Assembly (NCBI GenBank): GCA_040396955.1
Contig: JBBAWX010000010.1
Location: 56,865 to 120,864, forward strand
Direction: 5' to 3'
Length of the DNA stretch: 64,000 nt
Source of the DNA: UBA965 sp040396955
GTDB lineage: Bacteria; Chloroflexota; Chloroflexia; Chloroflexales; Roseiflexaceae
The notes under the pieces were generated by a model, which was not told the DNA's origin, searched no databases, and was given only the letters and a program-made list of their open reading frames with translations. Made by a program: the position numbers and the translations under genes. Positions 9,058 to 17,595 of this stretch are shown piece by piece. How positions within the stretch are numbered: the stretch's first letter is position 1; every line of letters starts with the position of its first letter.

Positions 9058-10599
9058 CTATTCCCACTCGATGGTGGCGGGCGGCTTCGACGAAATATCG
9101 TAGACGACGCGATTGACGCCATCGACTTCGTTGACGATACGGTTGCTCACCTGTGCCAAAAATTCGTAGGGCAGGTGTGCCCAATCGGCAGTCATGAAGT
9201 CTTCGGTGGTAATGGCGCGTAAGGCGATGACATCGGCGTACGTGCGGCCGTCACCCATGACTCCCACGCTCTGTACCGGCAAGAGCACGGCAAAGGCCTG
9301 CTGGGTTTGGCGATAGAGGCCGGCTTGACGTAATTCGCTGATGAAGATGGCGTCTGCTTGGCGGAGCACGTCGGCGCGCTCGCGCGTGATGGCTCCCAAT
9401 ATGCGTACTGCGAGCCCCGGCCCGGGGAAGGGGTGGCGCCACACCCACTCGGTGGGAAGCCCGAGCTCGATGCCGGCGGCGCGCACCTCATCCTTGAAGA
9501 GATAGCGTAGTGGCTCAACGAGCTGGAGTTTCATGTCGGCGGGCAATCCACCCACGTTGTGGTGGGTCTTGATGGTGACGCCTTTTTGGCGATCAGGGGC
9601 CTTGCTCTCGATGACGTCCGGGTAGAGTGTGCCCTGGGCCAAAAACGTGGCACCGTCGATTTTGGCGGCTTCGCGTTCGAAGACGCGCACGAATTTTTCA
9701 CCGATGATTTTGCGCTTCTGCTCTGGGTCGCTGACGCCGGCGAGCGCCTGTAAAAATTCTTCACTGGCGTCGACGGCAATCAGTGGAATCCCGAGTGTGT
9801 CACGGAAGGTGTGGACGACCTGCTCGGCCTCGTTCAGGCGGAGCAACCCGTTGTCGACAAACACGCAGGTTAAGCGATCGCCGATAGCGCGGTGGATGAG
9901 CAACGCGGCAACTGCCGAATCGACGCCCCCCGACAATCCGCAGATGACTTTGCCGGCGCCTACTTGGTGCTGGATGCGGGTAATGGCCTCGTTGACGAAC
10001 GAAGATGCCTGCCATGTGGGGACCGTACCACATATGGACAGGGCAAAGTGCCGTAATATGTCACGCCCGTGGGGGGTGTGTACGACTTCGGGGTGAAACT
10101 GAATGCCGTACCAGCGCCGTTCTTCGTTGGCCATGGCGGCAAACGGGGTACTGCTGTTGCTGGCAAGGACCGCAAATCCGGCCGGGATGGCCTCAATGTG
10201 GTCACCATGACTCATCCAGACCTGTTGTGTGGGCGCGAGTCCTGCAAACAGCGGGTGGTCGCAGTTGGTCTCAATGGTGGCATTGCCGTATTCACGTTGG
10301 GCAGCCTTGACGACGGTCCCCCCGAGGGCGTGGCTTTGGAGTTGCATGCCGTAGCAGATGCCTAGTACTGGCACGCTACTCTGCAAGATCCAAGCGGGCA
10401 TCTGCGGTGCGCCGTCGTCGTAGACACTGGCTGGCCCACCCGACAAGACGATGCCGACGACGTGATGGCGCGCAAAAAAATCATCGACGGGGGCATCATG
10501 TGGCAACAGCTCCGAGTAGACACCGATTTCACGGAGGCGGCGTACGATGAGCTGTGCGGTTTGTGAACCGAAGTCGAGTACGGGAATCGTTTGAATCAT
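9058..10599 (-). CDS. guaA: GMP synthase (glutamine-hydrolysing)
   Basis: Converts XMP to GMP. 513 aa with both domains: class I glutamine amidotransferase with Cys82 (GICYGMQ), His169 and Glu171 (FHPEV), and an ATP pyrophosphatase domain with SGGVDS at 223-228. The C-terminal dimerisation block ends RVVYDISSKPPATIEWE, as in other GuaA. The start at 10599 matches the conserved N-terminus IPVLDFGSQ; upstream in-frame codons cover the promoter. A TATAAT lies about 45 bases upstream. The ribosome binding site is weak. Confidence 0.97.
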   Translation of the reverse strand: MIQTIPVLDFGSQTAQLIVRRLREIGVYSELLPHDAPVDDFFARHHVVGIVLSGGPASVYDDGAPQMPAWILQSSVPVLGICYGMQLQSHALGGTVVKAAQREYGNATIETNCDHPLFAGLAPTQQVWMSHGDHIEAIPAGFAVLASNSSTPFAAMANEERRWYGIQFHPEVVHTPHGRDILRHFALSICGTVPTWQASSFVNEAITRIQHQVGAGKVICGLSGGVDSAVAALLIHRAIGDRLTCVFVDNGLLRLNEAEQVVHTFRDTLGIPLIAVDASEEFLQALAGVSDPEQKRKIIGEKFVRVFEREAAKIDGATFLAQGTLYPDVIESKAPDRQKGVTIKTHHNVGGLPADMKLQLVEPLRYLFKDEVRAAGIELGLPTEWVWRHPFPGPGLAVRILGAITRERADVLRQADAIFISELRQAGLYRQTQQAFAVLLPVQSVGVMGDGRTYADVIALRAITTEDFMTADWAHLPYEFLAQVSNRIVNEVDGVNRVVYDISSKPPATIEWE

Positions 10600-10644
10600 G
10601 GTAATATGTCCGTAGGACTGTAAAAAAATAAACACCTGCTTGTG

Positions 10645-10650
10645 ATTATA
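10645..10650 (-). promoter_or_regulatory. Candidate -10 element for guaA
   Basis: Perfect TATAAT on the minus strand, 45 bases before the guaA ATG; no convincing -35. It sits beside the inverted repeat at 10659-10685, which covers the expected -35 region. Confidence 0.5.
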
Positions 10651-10658
10651 CCAAGCAT

Positions 10659-10685
10659 CGCCCGTTTGCGGGGCGCAAATGGGCG
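10659..10685. promoter_or_regulatory. Inverted repeat between guaA and sixA
   Basis: Arms CGCCCGTTTGCG (10659-10670) and CGCAAATGGGCG (10674-10685) are 12-base inverted copies with one difference, around a 3-base centre. It lies between divergent genes, over the expected -35 of guaA and next to a TACACT at 10691-10696 that could serve sixA. An operator for a dimeric repressor is the simplest reading; none is known. Confidence 0.45.
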
Positions 10686-10715
10686 GTGGATACACTAGGC
10701 TGAGATGAGGGTGGC

Positions 10716-11186
10716 ATGGAAGTGTACTTGTTGCGCCACGGTATCGCCGAGGATCGCAGTGAATCGGGTGATGATGCGCACCGCGTGCTAACCGCTGCTG
10801 GTATTCGACAAATCAGTCACACGGCATTGGTGATGCAGACGCTACAAATCCGCATTGATGCAATTGTGACCAGCCCCTACTACCGGGCGCGGCAGACTGC
10901 CGATTTGATTGCACATACCTACCGTACTCCGCCCATTGTCGACGAGCGTTTAAGCCCCGGATTTGACCTGCAAATTTTGCACTTGAGTCTCCAACAGCTT
11001 CAACGCGCGCATGTGCTGTATGTGGGGCACGAGCCAGATTTGAGTTGGGTAGTGTGGGTGGCCACGGCGCAACGTATCAAGCTCGCCCGTGCGTCGTTGG
11101 TGCGTCTCGATGGGATGCCAGGAGCGTGGCAGTTTGGCTTCCATTTATCGCCACAGGCGCAAGCAGCACTCGTCAAGTACTCATAA
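10716..11186 (+). CDS. sixA: SixA-type phosphohistidine phosphatase
   Basis: 156 aa, usual for SixA. Histidine phosphatase fold: LLRHG near the N-terminus gives the nucleophile His8, a second Arg lies in SPYYRARQTADL, and the distal His in YVGHEPDLS. SixA dephosphorylates phosphohistidine on signalling or PTS proteins in E. coli; the substrate here is unknown. GAGG lies 5 bases before the ATG. Divergent from guaA across an inverted repeat and convergent with the lipoprotein gene, with a strong hairpin between. Confidence 0.85.
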   Translation: MEVYLLRHGIAEDRSESGDDAHRVLTAAGIRQISHTALVMQTLQIRIDAIVTSPYYRARQTADLIAHTYRTPPIVDERLSPGFDLQILHLSLQQLQRAHVLYVGHEPDLSWVVWVATAQRIKLARASLVRLDGMPGAWQFGFHLSPQAQAALVKYS

Positions 11187-11199
11187 CACACGATGGACA

Positions 11200-11231
11200 C
11201 GCCCCACTCCCCCAACCGGGGAAGTGGGGCG
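11200..11231. terminator. Hairpin between convergent genes
   Basis: A GC-rich inverted repeat (CGCCCCACT...AGTGGGGCG, with a further CCCC/GGGG segment and one bulge) lies between the stops of sixA and the lipoprotein gene. No long T-run follows on either strand, but position and stability suit a bidirectional terminator. Confidence 0.6.
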
Positions 11232-11256
11232 TTGGTGTGTGGTAGTGCTTCCATGA

Positions 11257-12609
11257 TTAGGGGATGTAGGCGATAGGTGAGGCGAATTGCACACCTTCAA
11301 ATAGGGGCGCATTTGGGGTATCGCCGAGAGACAACACCCACACATTACCCGGCTGATCGGCCATGCCCAGCTCTTCGGAGTTGTTGGGGGCATCCCCGGG
11401 TACCCAGGTGGGAGGCATGACGATGGCGATGTCGGAGTTGTTACCCAACCAGGCAAAGCGTTGTCCGTACCAGAGTGGCTCTACGAGATCCTGCCCTTGC
11501 GCCTGAAATGCACCCTCGGGCAAGAAAATTTCGCGTTCACCGGTGAAATCGAAGAACTCGGTACGCCAGACGTCCCAGCCGCCAAAGCCACGTGCGTCAC
11601 CCGTGTTTTGGCTGGCAATCCCATAGGCACTGCCGTCAGGGCTGAGGCTGAGTTGGCGCGACCAGCCAGCAAATGACCCGAGCAGAGTCTGCGTGCCGTC
11701 TTTGGCATCGACAATGCTGAGGAGATTGACATCGACTTCGATGCGCATCCCGATGAAGACGTGGTAGAGTATGCGTTTGCTGTCCGTACTCCAGACGGGT
11801 TGGTAGGCCACAAGGCCGGGGTTCTTTTCACCGACATCGCCACCACTAGCTTTGACCGGATTCCAGCCGTTTTCGCCTTTGATGTTGATGAGATGAATGC
11901 TGTTGCCGGCCGTGTTGGCGGTCTCAAAGGTTTGGGCATCGCTACGGGTGGGGCGAGTGGCGTAGGCGATGCGTCGCCCATCGGGGGAGATGGCAGGGTC
12001 ACATCCTTCGCCGAGTGGTTGCGCCTTGCGGGTCGTGAAGGACATCAGGTAGATGCTCGATTCGCGGCAAAAAGCGGCCCAATCCAGCCAGGTGGTGCGG
12101 TTTTGACTGGCCGCTGTGCTGGCCGCATAAACCAACCCGCTTCCATCGGGGAGCCACGACATGCTGGCGTAGACCCGCTGGTCGTCGCTGAGTTGTTGTT
12201 GTTTGCTCCCGTCACGGCTTACGATCCACAGTTGGCTGTTGCGGTCGCGTCCACGAATGACGGCGATGAGGCTTCCATCGGGGCTCACTACGAAATCACT
12301 GACGTCGGCGCTGATTTGGCGCATGGTGCCGGTGGTCAATGCGACCCCGACAAGTGCATCTTCGTGGAGGAGCAAGAGCTCTCCCCCTGTGGGCACCGCG
12401 CTGGCGCCATCAGATGTCGTGGTGGCGGTGGCAGCGGGGGTGGCGCTGGCATCTGCGGGAGTGGGACTGGCCTCGATGCCTGTGGTCGCTGTGGTGGCAA
12501 CAAGCGGGGTTGCAGTGGCATCACCGTTGGGGACAACGGGGGAAATCGGTGCGGCACAAGCCACGCTCCCTGCGAGCGTGATGGCGATGAGAATGAGCTT
12601 GGTGTTCAT
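11257..12609 (-). CDS. Lipoprotein with TolB/WD40-like (PD40) beta-propeller
   Basis: 450 aa. The hydrophobic leader ends SVAC with Cys18, a plausible if imperfect lipobox. A Thr/Ala/Pro linker (about 20-80) follows, then propeller blades marked by SPDGSLIAVIRGR, LPDGSGLVYAAS, SPDGRRIAYATRP and SPDGSAYGIASQ. Such proteins sit outside the membrane and bind ligands or partners; an enzymatic role is not evident. AAAGGAGG precedes the ATG, which overlaps the stop of the ABC permease (ATGA), so it may be an accessory to that exporter. Confidence 0.8.
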   Translation of the reverse strand: MNTKLILIAITLAGSVACAAPISPVVPNGDATATPLVATTATTGIEASPTPADASATPAATATTTSDGASAVPTGGELLLLHEDALVGVALTTGTMRQISADVSDFVVSPDGSLIAVIRGRDRNSQLWIVSRDGSKQQQLSDDQRVYASMSWLPDGSGLVYAASTAASQNRTTWLDWAAFCRESSIYLMSFTTRKAQPLGEGCDPAISPDGRRIAYATRPTRSDAQTFETANTAGNSIHLINIKGENGWNPVKASGGDVGEKNPGLVAYQPVWSTDSKRILYHVFIGMRIEVDVNLLSIVDAKDGTQTLLGSFAGWSRQLSLSPDGSAYGIASQNTGDARGFGGWDVWRTEFFDFTGEREIFLPEGAFQAQGQDLVEPLWYGQRFAWLGNNSDIAIVMPPTWVPGDAPNNSEELGMADQPGNVWVLSLGDTPNAPLFEGVQFASPIAYIP

Positions 12610-13508
12610 GCACCCTCCTTTGTGGGATTTTGCCGAGTCATGGGTGTGCCGTGATTGCGAATGGTGCGGATGGAGGCGTATAACAACCCGATACTTGTGA
12701 GCCAACAGCCTAATAGACTCCAGATCCAGAGTGCAGGCAGTGCGATGCTCTGCCCGGCGACGAATAACGTGATGAGCCAGGTTTGTTGGACACGAATGGC
12801 CTCGATGGCGCTGATGACCACCACAAACGGGTTGCTGGCAAGTAACAACAGATGCAGGAAGCTCCCCAGAGTGTTGTTGTCGACGCTGCCATCGTTGATG
12901 AGGAGCACGAGCAGGTAGGCGATGCCAGGAACCACCAAGAGCCCCCCAATGATGTTTGCCAGCGAAACACCGATGGCCATGGTAGTTGTGGTGAAGCGTG
13001 CCGACCAATAAATGCCGATGCTGGTGTGGAGCACGACGTGAGCAACGATGATGAGATAGGTGATGATAAGTGTGCCGATATCCACGCCACCAATCAAAAA
13101 CGTCATGGCGACGAGCGGGGTCATGGCGAAGAGTAAGAGCGCACAATAGGCCAGTGTCGCCAGCACTTTGCCGAAAATAATCGTCGTGGCGGGAAGCTGT
13201 GACGTGAGAATCAAATCGAAGGTTTTGCGCTCGCGCTCACCAGCGATGCTCGCTGCCGCCTTTACGGTGGGGATGAACAACAGCGCGAGGATGGATGCCA
13301 TCACAAGAATGAGGAAAATCGTTTGCCCGAGATCGCTCTGTTGACCGTTGCCGGTTGGCGAGTTGATGAATTCACTCGCATATACCAACAACGTGGGCCC
13401 GCTAATCAGACCAATGAATCCCGCAAGTAACCAGAATGCCTGTGCCACACGCATGGTACCGCGGACTTCACGGAGGACGATGGGGTTGATGTCGAAACGT
13501 TTGAACAT
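12606..13508 (-). CDS. ABC-2 type transporter permease
   Basis: 300 aa with about six membrane helices. The N-terminus NPIVLREVRGTMR and the cytoplasmic block AASIAGERERKTFDLILTSQ are typical of ABC-2 exporter permeases (NosY/CcmB-like branch). Start at the ATG at 13508 with GAGGTG 7 bases upstream; the in-frame extension to 13637 overlaps the ATPase gene and is rejected. The ATPase lies 61 bases upstream and the lipoprotein overlaps the 3' end, giving a three-gene export cassette of unknown substrate. Confidence 0.88.
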   Translation of the reverse strand: MFKRFDINPIVLREVRGTMRVAQAFWLLAGFIGLISGPTLLVYASEFINSPTGNGQQSDLGQTIFLILVMASILALLFIPTVKAAASIAGERERKTFDLILTSQLPATTIIFGKVLATLAYCALLLFAMTPLVAMTFLIGGVDIGTLIITYLIIVAHVVLHTSIGIYWSARFTTTTMAIGVSLANIIGGLLVVPGIAYLLVLLINDGSVDNNTLGSFLHLLLLASNPFVVVISAIEAIRVQQTWLITLFVAGQSIALPALWIWSLLGCWLTSIGLLYASIRTIRNHGTPMTRQNPTKEGA

Positions 13509-13569
13509 ACACAACACCTCACAGGTGATACGAAAATCTGAGAATACACGAAGAGACGAATAACACGAC

Positions 13570-14493
13570 TTAGAGGGTGCCACTCGTGACCTGTAAGAAC
13601 GCATGCTCGAGTGAGTGCGCTTCGCGGCTGAAATCATAGACGCTCAGACCGGCGCCAATCAGCGCCTGCAAGAGTTGGGCATGAGCATGCTCATCGTGAC
13701 TGCCGATGAGCACATAACAGTTGTGGTGCTCAGGATGTGGCTGACAGCGAAATCCTTGGTGTTGGGCGATGGTGCTGACAAGCGGTGAATCTTGCAGCAC
13801 TTTGACGATGATGCGTTGCTGGTGTGCCTGGTGGAGCAAATTGTCGAGCGTATCAAACGCCACCAAGCGGCCTCGTTCAAGGATCATCAGGTGGGTGCAG
13901 ATGTCGGCCAAATCGGAGAGAATGTGCGAACTAATCAGGATGGTCTTGCCTTGGGTGTGCAGTTCGTGCATTAATGCGCGTAGTTCGATGCGCGCCCGTG
14001 GGTCGAGACCACTCGCTGGCTCGTCGAGCACGAGTACGTCCGGGTTGTGGAGCAGGGCGCGGGCCAGGCTGAGCCGTTGCATCATCCCGCGCGATAATCC
14101 CATCACGGCATCATCGCGTTTGTGGGCTAAATCGACGAGTTCAAGCATCTCGCTGATGAGGGTCGGACGTTGATGATTGGGTACGTAGTGGCACCGCGCA
14201 TAAAAATCCAGGTATTCGGCGGCCGACATGGATTCGTATTTGCCGAACTCGTCGGGCATGAAACCAATGCGCTGTGTGACCTCTTGTGGATGCGTTTGCA
14301 CCGATATGCCGTTGACGAGCACGTCACCACTGGTGGGGGCAAGCAGGGTGGTCAGGATGCGCATGGCGGTCGTTTTGCCGGCTCCGTTGGGCCCAATGAG
14401 CCCTACGGTGGCGCCAGCAGGGATGGTGCAGCTGAGAGCGTCGAGTGCCACAAAATCACCAAAGCACCTGCGTAGGGACTGAAACTGAATCAT
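13570..14493 (-). CDS. ABC-2 exporter ATP-binding protein
   Basis: 307 aa. Walker A GPNGAGKT at 34-41, signature LSRGM at 133-137, Walker B VLVLDE at about 153-158, H-loop in ISSHILSD. The C-terminal extension of about 90 residues resembles DUF4162 of drug and gliding-type exporters. The ATG at 14493 has GGGGAG 6 bases upstream; a TTG at 14499 abuts that site and is less likely. First gene of the exporter operon. Confidence 0.93.
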   Translation of the reverse strand: MIQFQSLRRCFGDFVALDALSCTIPAGATVGLIGPNGAGKTTAMRILTTLLAPTSGDVLVNGISVQTHPQEVTQRIGFMPDEFGKYESMSAAEYLDFYARCHYVPNHQRPTLISEMLELVDLAHKRDDAVMGLSRGMMQRLSLARALLHNPDVLVLDEPASGLDPRARIELRALMHELHTQGKTILISSHILSDLADICTHLMILERGRLVAFDTLDNLLHQAHQQRIIVKVLQDSPLVSTIAQHQGFRCQPHPEHHNCYVLIGSHDEHAHAQLLQALIGAGLSVYDFSREAHSLEHAFLQVTSGTL

Positions 14494-14724
14494 TGCCAAC
14501 TCCCCTCTTGTTGTCGTGTGGTGCCCATGTTTGTGCGGGTAGTGTGCGCACTACACGTGTCAATGGTGCGTGCAGATGGTAGTGCGGTACCGATGCGTGC
14601 GCTTGGACGCGTCGTGTGACGTGTATATGCGCATCGTACCACTAAGTACGCCGGTGTGTGGTATGTGTTGCTCGAGGCACTTACACACCAGACATCGGCG
14701 CAGGTTGCACGCTCTGTGTGCCGA
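14494..14724. other. Non-coding spacer with inverted repeat
   Basis: 231 bases without a convincing gene. On the minus strand TTGACA occurs at 14558-14563, followed by the inverted repeat GTAGTG-TGCG-CACTAC (14539-14554) where the spacer of an exporter promoter would be; the -10 is poor. The rest is GT-rich with no clear structure or terminator for the upstream methyltransferase. Confidence 0.4.
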
Positions 14725-15468
14725 TTATGTGTGCCGCTGTGGACGTGCCAGACACAACAACGACACGCCCACTGGAAAGTGGGCTCCCAGCTGTAGCCAC
14801 TTGGCCTCTAGCTGCAATGCCCCCCGTGCCATCGTATTGACGAGCGGCGATGGTATTTGCAAATCTGACTCCGGAGCAATATGCGCATGCTGGCGTTCAC
14901 GTAGGCGTTGCCATAATGCGAGTGGTAAAAGTAACGTATTGACATAACTTGTACGGATTGGAGTTAATCCGGCGGTTGCTAATTTGTGGTGCAGCTCGGT
15001 CTTCGTATAGCGGCGGGCCCCATGCACGCGGTCGTCGTGATGCCCGCGTAGCCAAGCGAAGGCGGGCAAGCGGAGCAGCAGGTATCCATCGGATTTGAGG
15101 ACGCGCGCACATTCTTTGAGGGCTAGCACGTCATCATCGACACCGCGATGATAGATGACTTCGAAGCTGGTGACGAGGTCAACGCTGGCACTGGCAAGGG
15201 GGATGGCGGTAATACTGGCACGGAGCAACGGGAACTGAGATGGGGCATGCTCGAGTGCTTGGGGTGAAAAATCGAACCCGAGTGGAGTCCCGTACTGTTG
15301 AAGCCAAGTCAAGTTACCGCCGGTACCACAGCCGGCATCAAGGATACGCCGTGAATGTGGCGTGGCTGGGAGTTGGCGGAGCCACGCATCAGCGATGATG
15401 CGCATGCCAGTGTACCACCAGTGTTGATGTTCGACATGAGCGAGAATATCGTATTCGGTGGCTTCCAT
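14725..15468 (-). CDS. Class I SAM-dependent methyltransferase
   Basis: 247 aa. N-terminus MEATEYDILAHVEHQHWWY followed by motif I ILDAGCGTGGN (about residues 36-46), and acidic/aromatic motifs SVDLVTSFEVIYH and LLLRLPAFAWL. The EHxHWWY type is common in sugar or lipid methyltransferases next to glycosyltransferases; the substrate is unknown. The start at 15468 fits the family N-terminus; an ATG at 15501 is possible. Divergent from DUF507. Confidence 0.82.
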   Translation of the reverse strand: MEATEYDILAHVEHQHWWYTGMRIIADAWLRQLPATPHSRRILDAGCGTGGNLTWLQQYGTPLGFDFSPQALEHAPSQFPLLRASITAIPLASASVDLVTSFEVIYHRGVDDDVLALKECARVLKSDGYLLLRLPAFAWLRGHHDDRVHGARRYTKTELHHKLATAGLTPIRTSYVNTLLLPLALWQRLRERQHAHIAPESDLQIPSPLVNTMARGALQLEAKWLQLGAHFPVGVSLLCLARPQRHT

Positions 15469-15522
15469 GGGCGGTGTTCTTTCGACGTGTGGCAGATGCA
15501 TGGGGGCATTCTGCCAGCGATA

Positions 15523-15551
15523 TTGACGAAATATAGATTACCACATAGACT
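15523..15551 (+). promoter_or_regulatory. Promoter for DUF507 gene
   Basis: TTGACG (15523-15528) and TAGACT (15546-15551) with a 17-base spacer, about 38 bases before the ATG. The spacer is AT-rich. Good match to the sigma-70 pattern. Confidence 0.6.
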
Positions 15552-15588
15552 GAAAGAAGCGACATGTACGAACACAAAGGAGCGACAC

Positions 15589-15873
15589 ATGCGCATTTCT
15601 CATGATAAAGTGAAATGGTACGCTGCCCAGTTGGTCGAAATTTTGGCAGATACCGAGGGCGTCATGTTTGATTGTGACGATGCAGAGCTACGCGTGGCGA
15701 TTGTCGATATTATGACCGATGAGCTGATGCAAGAAGAGCTTCTCGACAAAGAGCTCCATGCCTTGTTGCAAGCGCAAGGGCGGTACGAAATTTCGATGCG
15801 TCGGGTCAACTACGAAGAACTCTTTCGCAAGGCCAAGGCCAAGTTGGTGCGTGAACGCGGCATCATCCTGTAG
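15589..15873 (+). CDS. DUF507 family protein
   Basis: 94 aa, highly charged and helical. Starts MRISHDKVKWYAAQLVEIL and ends RKAKAKLVRERGIIL, the family's conserved termini. Function unknown. AAGGAG lies 6 to 7 bases before the ATG and a good promoter lies further upstream, so it is probably monocistronic and well expressed. The family often has two fused copies; this is a single one. Confidence 0.85.
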   Translation: MRISHDKVKWYAAQLVEILADTEGVMFDCDDAELRVAIVDIMTDELMQEELLDKELHALLQAQGRYEISMRRVNYEELFRKAKAKLVRERGIIL

Positions 15874-15890
15874 GTGATGGTTTGTTGTTG

Positions 15891-16661
15891 TCAGGACCCC
15901 AATTCATGAATATCGAACCATGGTCCGCTTTGGCATGCCAAACGCGGGCCTTTGCGTGTCTGAATGTGGCATTGTCGACACGATTGTGTGGCACACGGGA
16001 GCGGGGTGATTTGATTCACGGATGTGATGGTGCGTCCAGCACGGAGCCGGCTGTGGCGGAGGAGCTGTTGAATGGCGCCGATAATCGGGGCATGTGCGGA
16101 TACATAGATGTGATCGGCCCAGCGCAACAACTCGGTGGTGCGTCGCTCCATGACCCGGAGTACGTTTTCTGTGCCGGCCAAATATTCGACATCGGTAGGA
16201 ATGAGATGGGTGGGTAGGTGCTCCGCAGTAGGCATATCACCGGCCACAAAGGTGACACTGGTGTGTTGTTGATGTAAGTGGTTGACCAGCCCCAATAGGC
16301 GGATGGCACCTTCGTGTTGGCCAATACAGAGTGCCGTACCACGACTCGAAATGGTCTGTGGCATTTTGCCGAGGGGACCGGTGCCGTGTACGTGTGTGCC
16401 GATGTGGCGGTGTGCGAGCCATTGTAGGGCTTCGTCGTGTTGTGGGGAAAACAACATGCCGATACGGCCCAGGCGGGTATCGACTTGGGCAGGAAAGAAA
16501 GCGCGTAACAACAGGTGGCTGGGGATGTGTTGATGATCACACAGGAGCTGAATATACTGGCCGGGTCGCCACTGTTGCGCCAGTGTCTGATCGGCGAACG
16601 CGACCCAGTGGAGCGCTCCCACGGGCCGTGATTCACAGATGGTGAGTTGCAGTGGTCGCAC
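15891..16661 (-). CDS. PyrK-like ferredoxin-NAD reductase subunit, divergent
   Basis: 256 aa. The C-terminus has the PyrK-type [2Fe-2S] ligands Cys223, 228, 231 and 243 (spacing 4-2-11) followed by GPWFDIHEL. The N-terminal half follows the flavin domain (WRPGQYIQLL, GPLGKM), but the FAD motif RxYS reads RAFF and the glycine-rich NAD loop is poorly kept (CIGQHEGAIRLLGL). It may pass electrons without normal NAD binding. No DHODH catalytic gene is adjacent. The start is a GTG at 16661, preceded by AAGGAAG 8 to 10 bases away and 20 bases after the aldo/keto reductase; an ATG-initiated form would overlap that gene. Confidence 0.75.
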   Translation of the reverse strand: MRPLQLTICESRPVGALHWVAFADQTLAQQWRPGQYIQLLCDHQHIPSHLLLRAFFPAQVDTRLGRIGMLFSPQHDEALQWLAHRHIGTHVHGTGPLGKMPQTISSRGTALCIGQHEGAIRLLGLVNHLHQQHTSVTFVAGDMPTAEHLPTHLIPTDVEYLAGTENVLRVMERRTTELLRWADHIYVSAHAPIIGAIQQLLRHSRLRAGRTITSVNQITPLPCATQSCRQCHIQTRKGPRLACQSGPWFDIHELGS

Positions 16662-16680
16662 CGAGTGTCTTCTTCCTTGA

Positions 16681-17589
16681 TTAGTTGAACAGTGGCTGTC
16701 CAGCAAACAACGCATGGAGCGCTTGCCGCTCCGCCAGGGTTGGACCCTGCCCATCACAGTATGCCACATTTTGTAGGAGCTGTGCGGGAGTGGCGGCGCC
16801 CGTGAGGGTGACGGCGATATCAGGGGCGGTCACACTGTAGCGCATGGTGGCCGCCACGAACCCGTTGGGGCCAGGTTGGCGCAGGTGTGGAATGAGTGCT
16901 TTGCGTCGTTCAGCCTCGGCGAGGAGTTGGTGTTGATCTGTCAAAAACGGCGCCGGTGTGTCGGTCATAATTCCCATGCCGAGCGGGCTGCCGTTGATGA
17001 CCCCAATATGGTGGTGGCGGGCCAAGGGGATGAGCTGGTCGTACAATGTGGTGTCGATGAGCATGTAGCGACAGTAGACGAGCACGGTGTCGATATGCCC
17101 GGTTTCGATGTAGGGGATGAGTATGTCAATGGTGCGTGCATTCACGCCAATGGCGCGGACTTTGCCGGCTTTTTTGAGATCGAGAAATGCGGCAATACAT
17201 CCACTGATGGCCGTCTCGAAGGTGGTCGTTTCGGCTTCGTGGAGTTGGATGAGGTCGACATAATCAGTTTGCAGACGTGCGAGGCTGGCCTCCACCGAGG
17301 CGACGGTGGTGGCGTAATCGTAGGGCGTGCCACGCATGACCGCTTTGGTGGCCAGATACACCTGCTGGCGCTTGCCACCAGCGAGAGCTCGCCCAAAGCG
17401 GCGCTCACTTTCGCCACGCCCATATTGGGCCGCCGTATCCAAGAAATTAATCCCCTGGTCGATGGCCGTGTGAATGGTGCGGATGGCTGCGCTTTCGCTG
17501 ATACTGCCGAACTCATCGCCGATGGCGGCCCCACCTAATCCGAGTGCGGAGACCTGCCAACCGGTGCGGCCGAGGGTGCGGTAGTGCAT
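16681..17589 (-). CDS. Aldo/keto reductase
   Basis: 302 aa NAD(P)H oxidoreductase of the TIM-barrel family, in the branch of D-threo-aldose / L-fucose dehydrogenases. Catalytic tetrad Asp51 and Tyr56 (FLDTAAQYGRGESE), Lys82 (LATKAV) and His117 (LIQLHEAE). GAGGAG lies 9 bases before the ATG and is formed by the last codons of the upstream gene, only 6 bases away. Together with that gene and the PyrK-like gene it forms a leftward operon, suggesting sugar oxidation. Confidence 0.9.
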   Translation of the reverse strand: MHYRTLGRTGWQVSALGLGGAAIGDEFGSISESAAIRTIHTAIDQGINFLDTAAQYGRGESERRFGRALAGGKRQQVYLATKAVMRGTPYDYATTVASVEASLARLQTDYVDLIQLHEAETTTFETAISGCIAAFLDLKKAGKVRAIGVNARTIDILIPYIETGHIDTVLVYCRYMLIDTTLYDQLIPLARHHHIGVINGSPLGMGIMTDTPAPFLTDQHQLLAEAERRKALIPHLRQPGPNGFVAATMRYSVTAPDIAVTLTGAATPAQLLQNVAYCDGQGPTLAERQALHALFAGQPLFN

Positions 17590-17595
17590 GAATCG

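Noticed and set aside
12610..13146. N-terminal extension of the propeller lipoprotein over the permease gene
   Set aside because: It has no family similarity and is antiphase to the well-supported permease; the lipoprotein signal begins at 12609.
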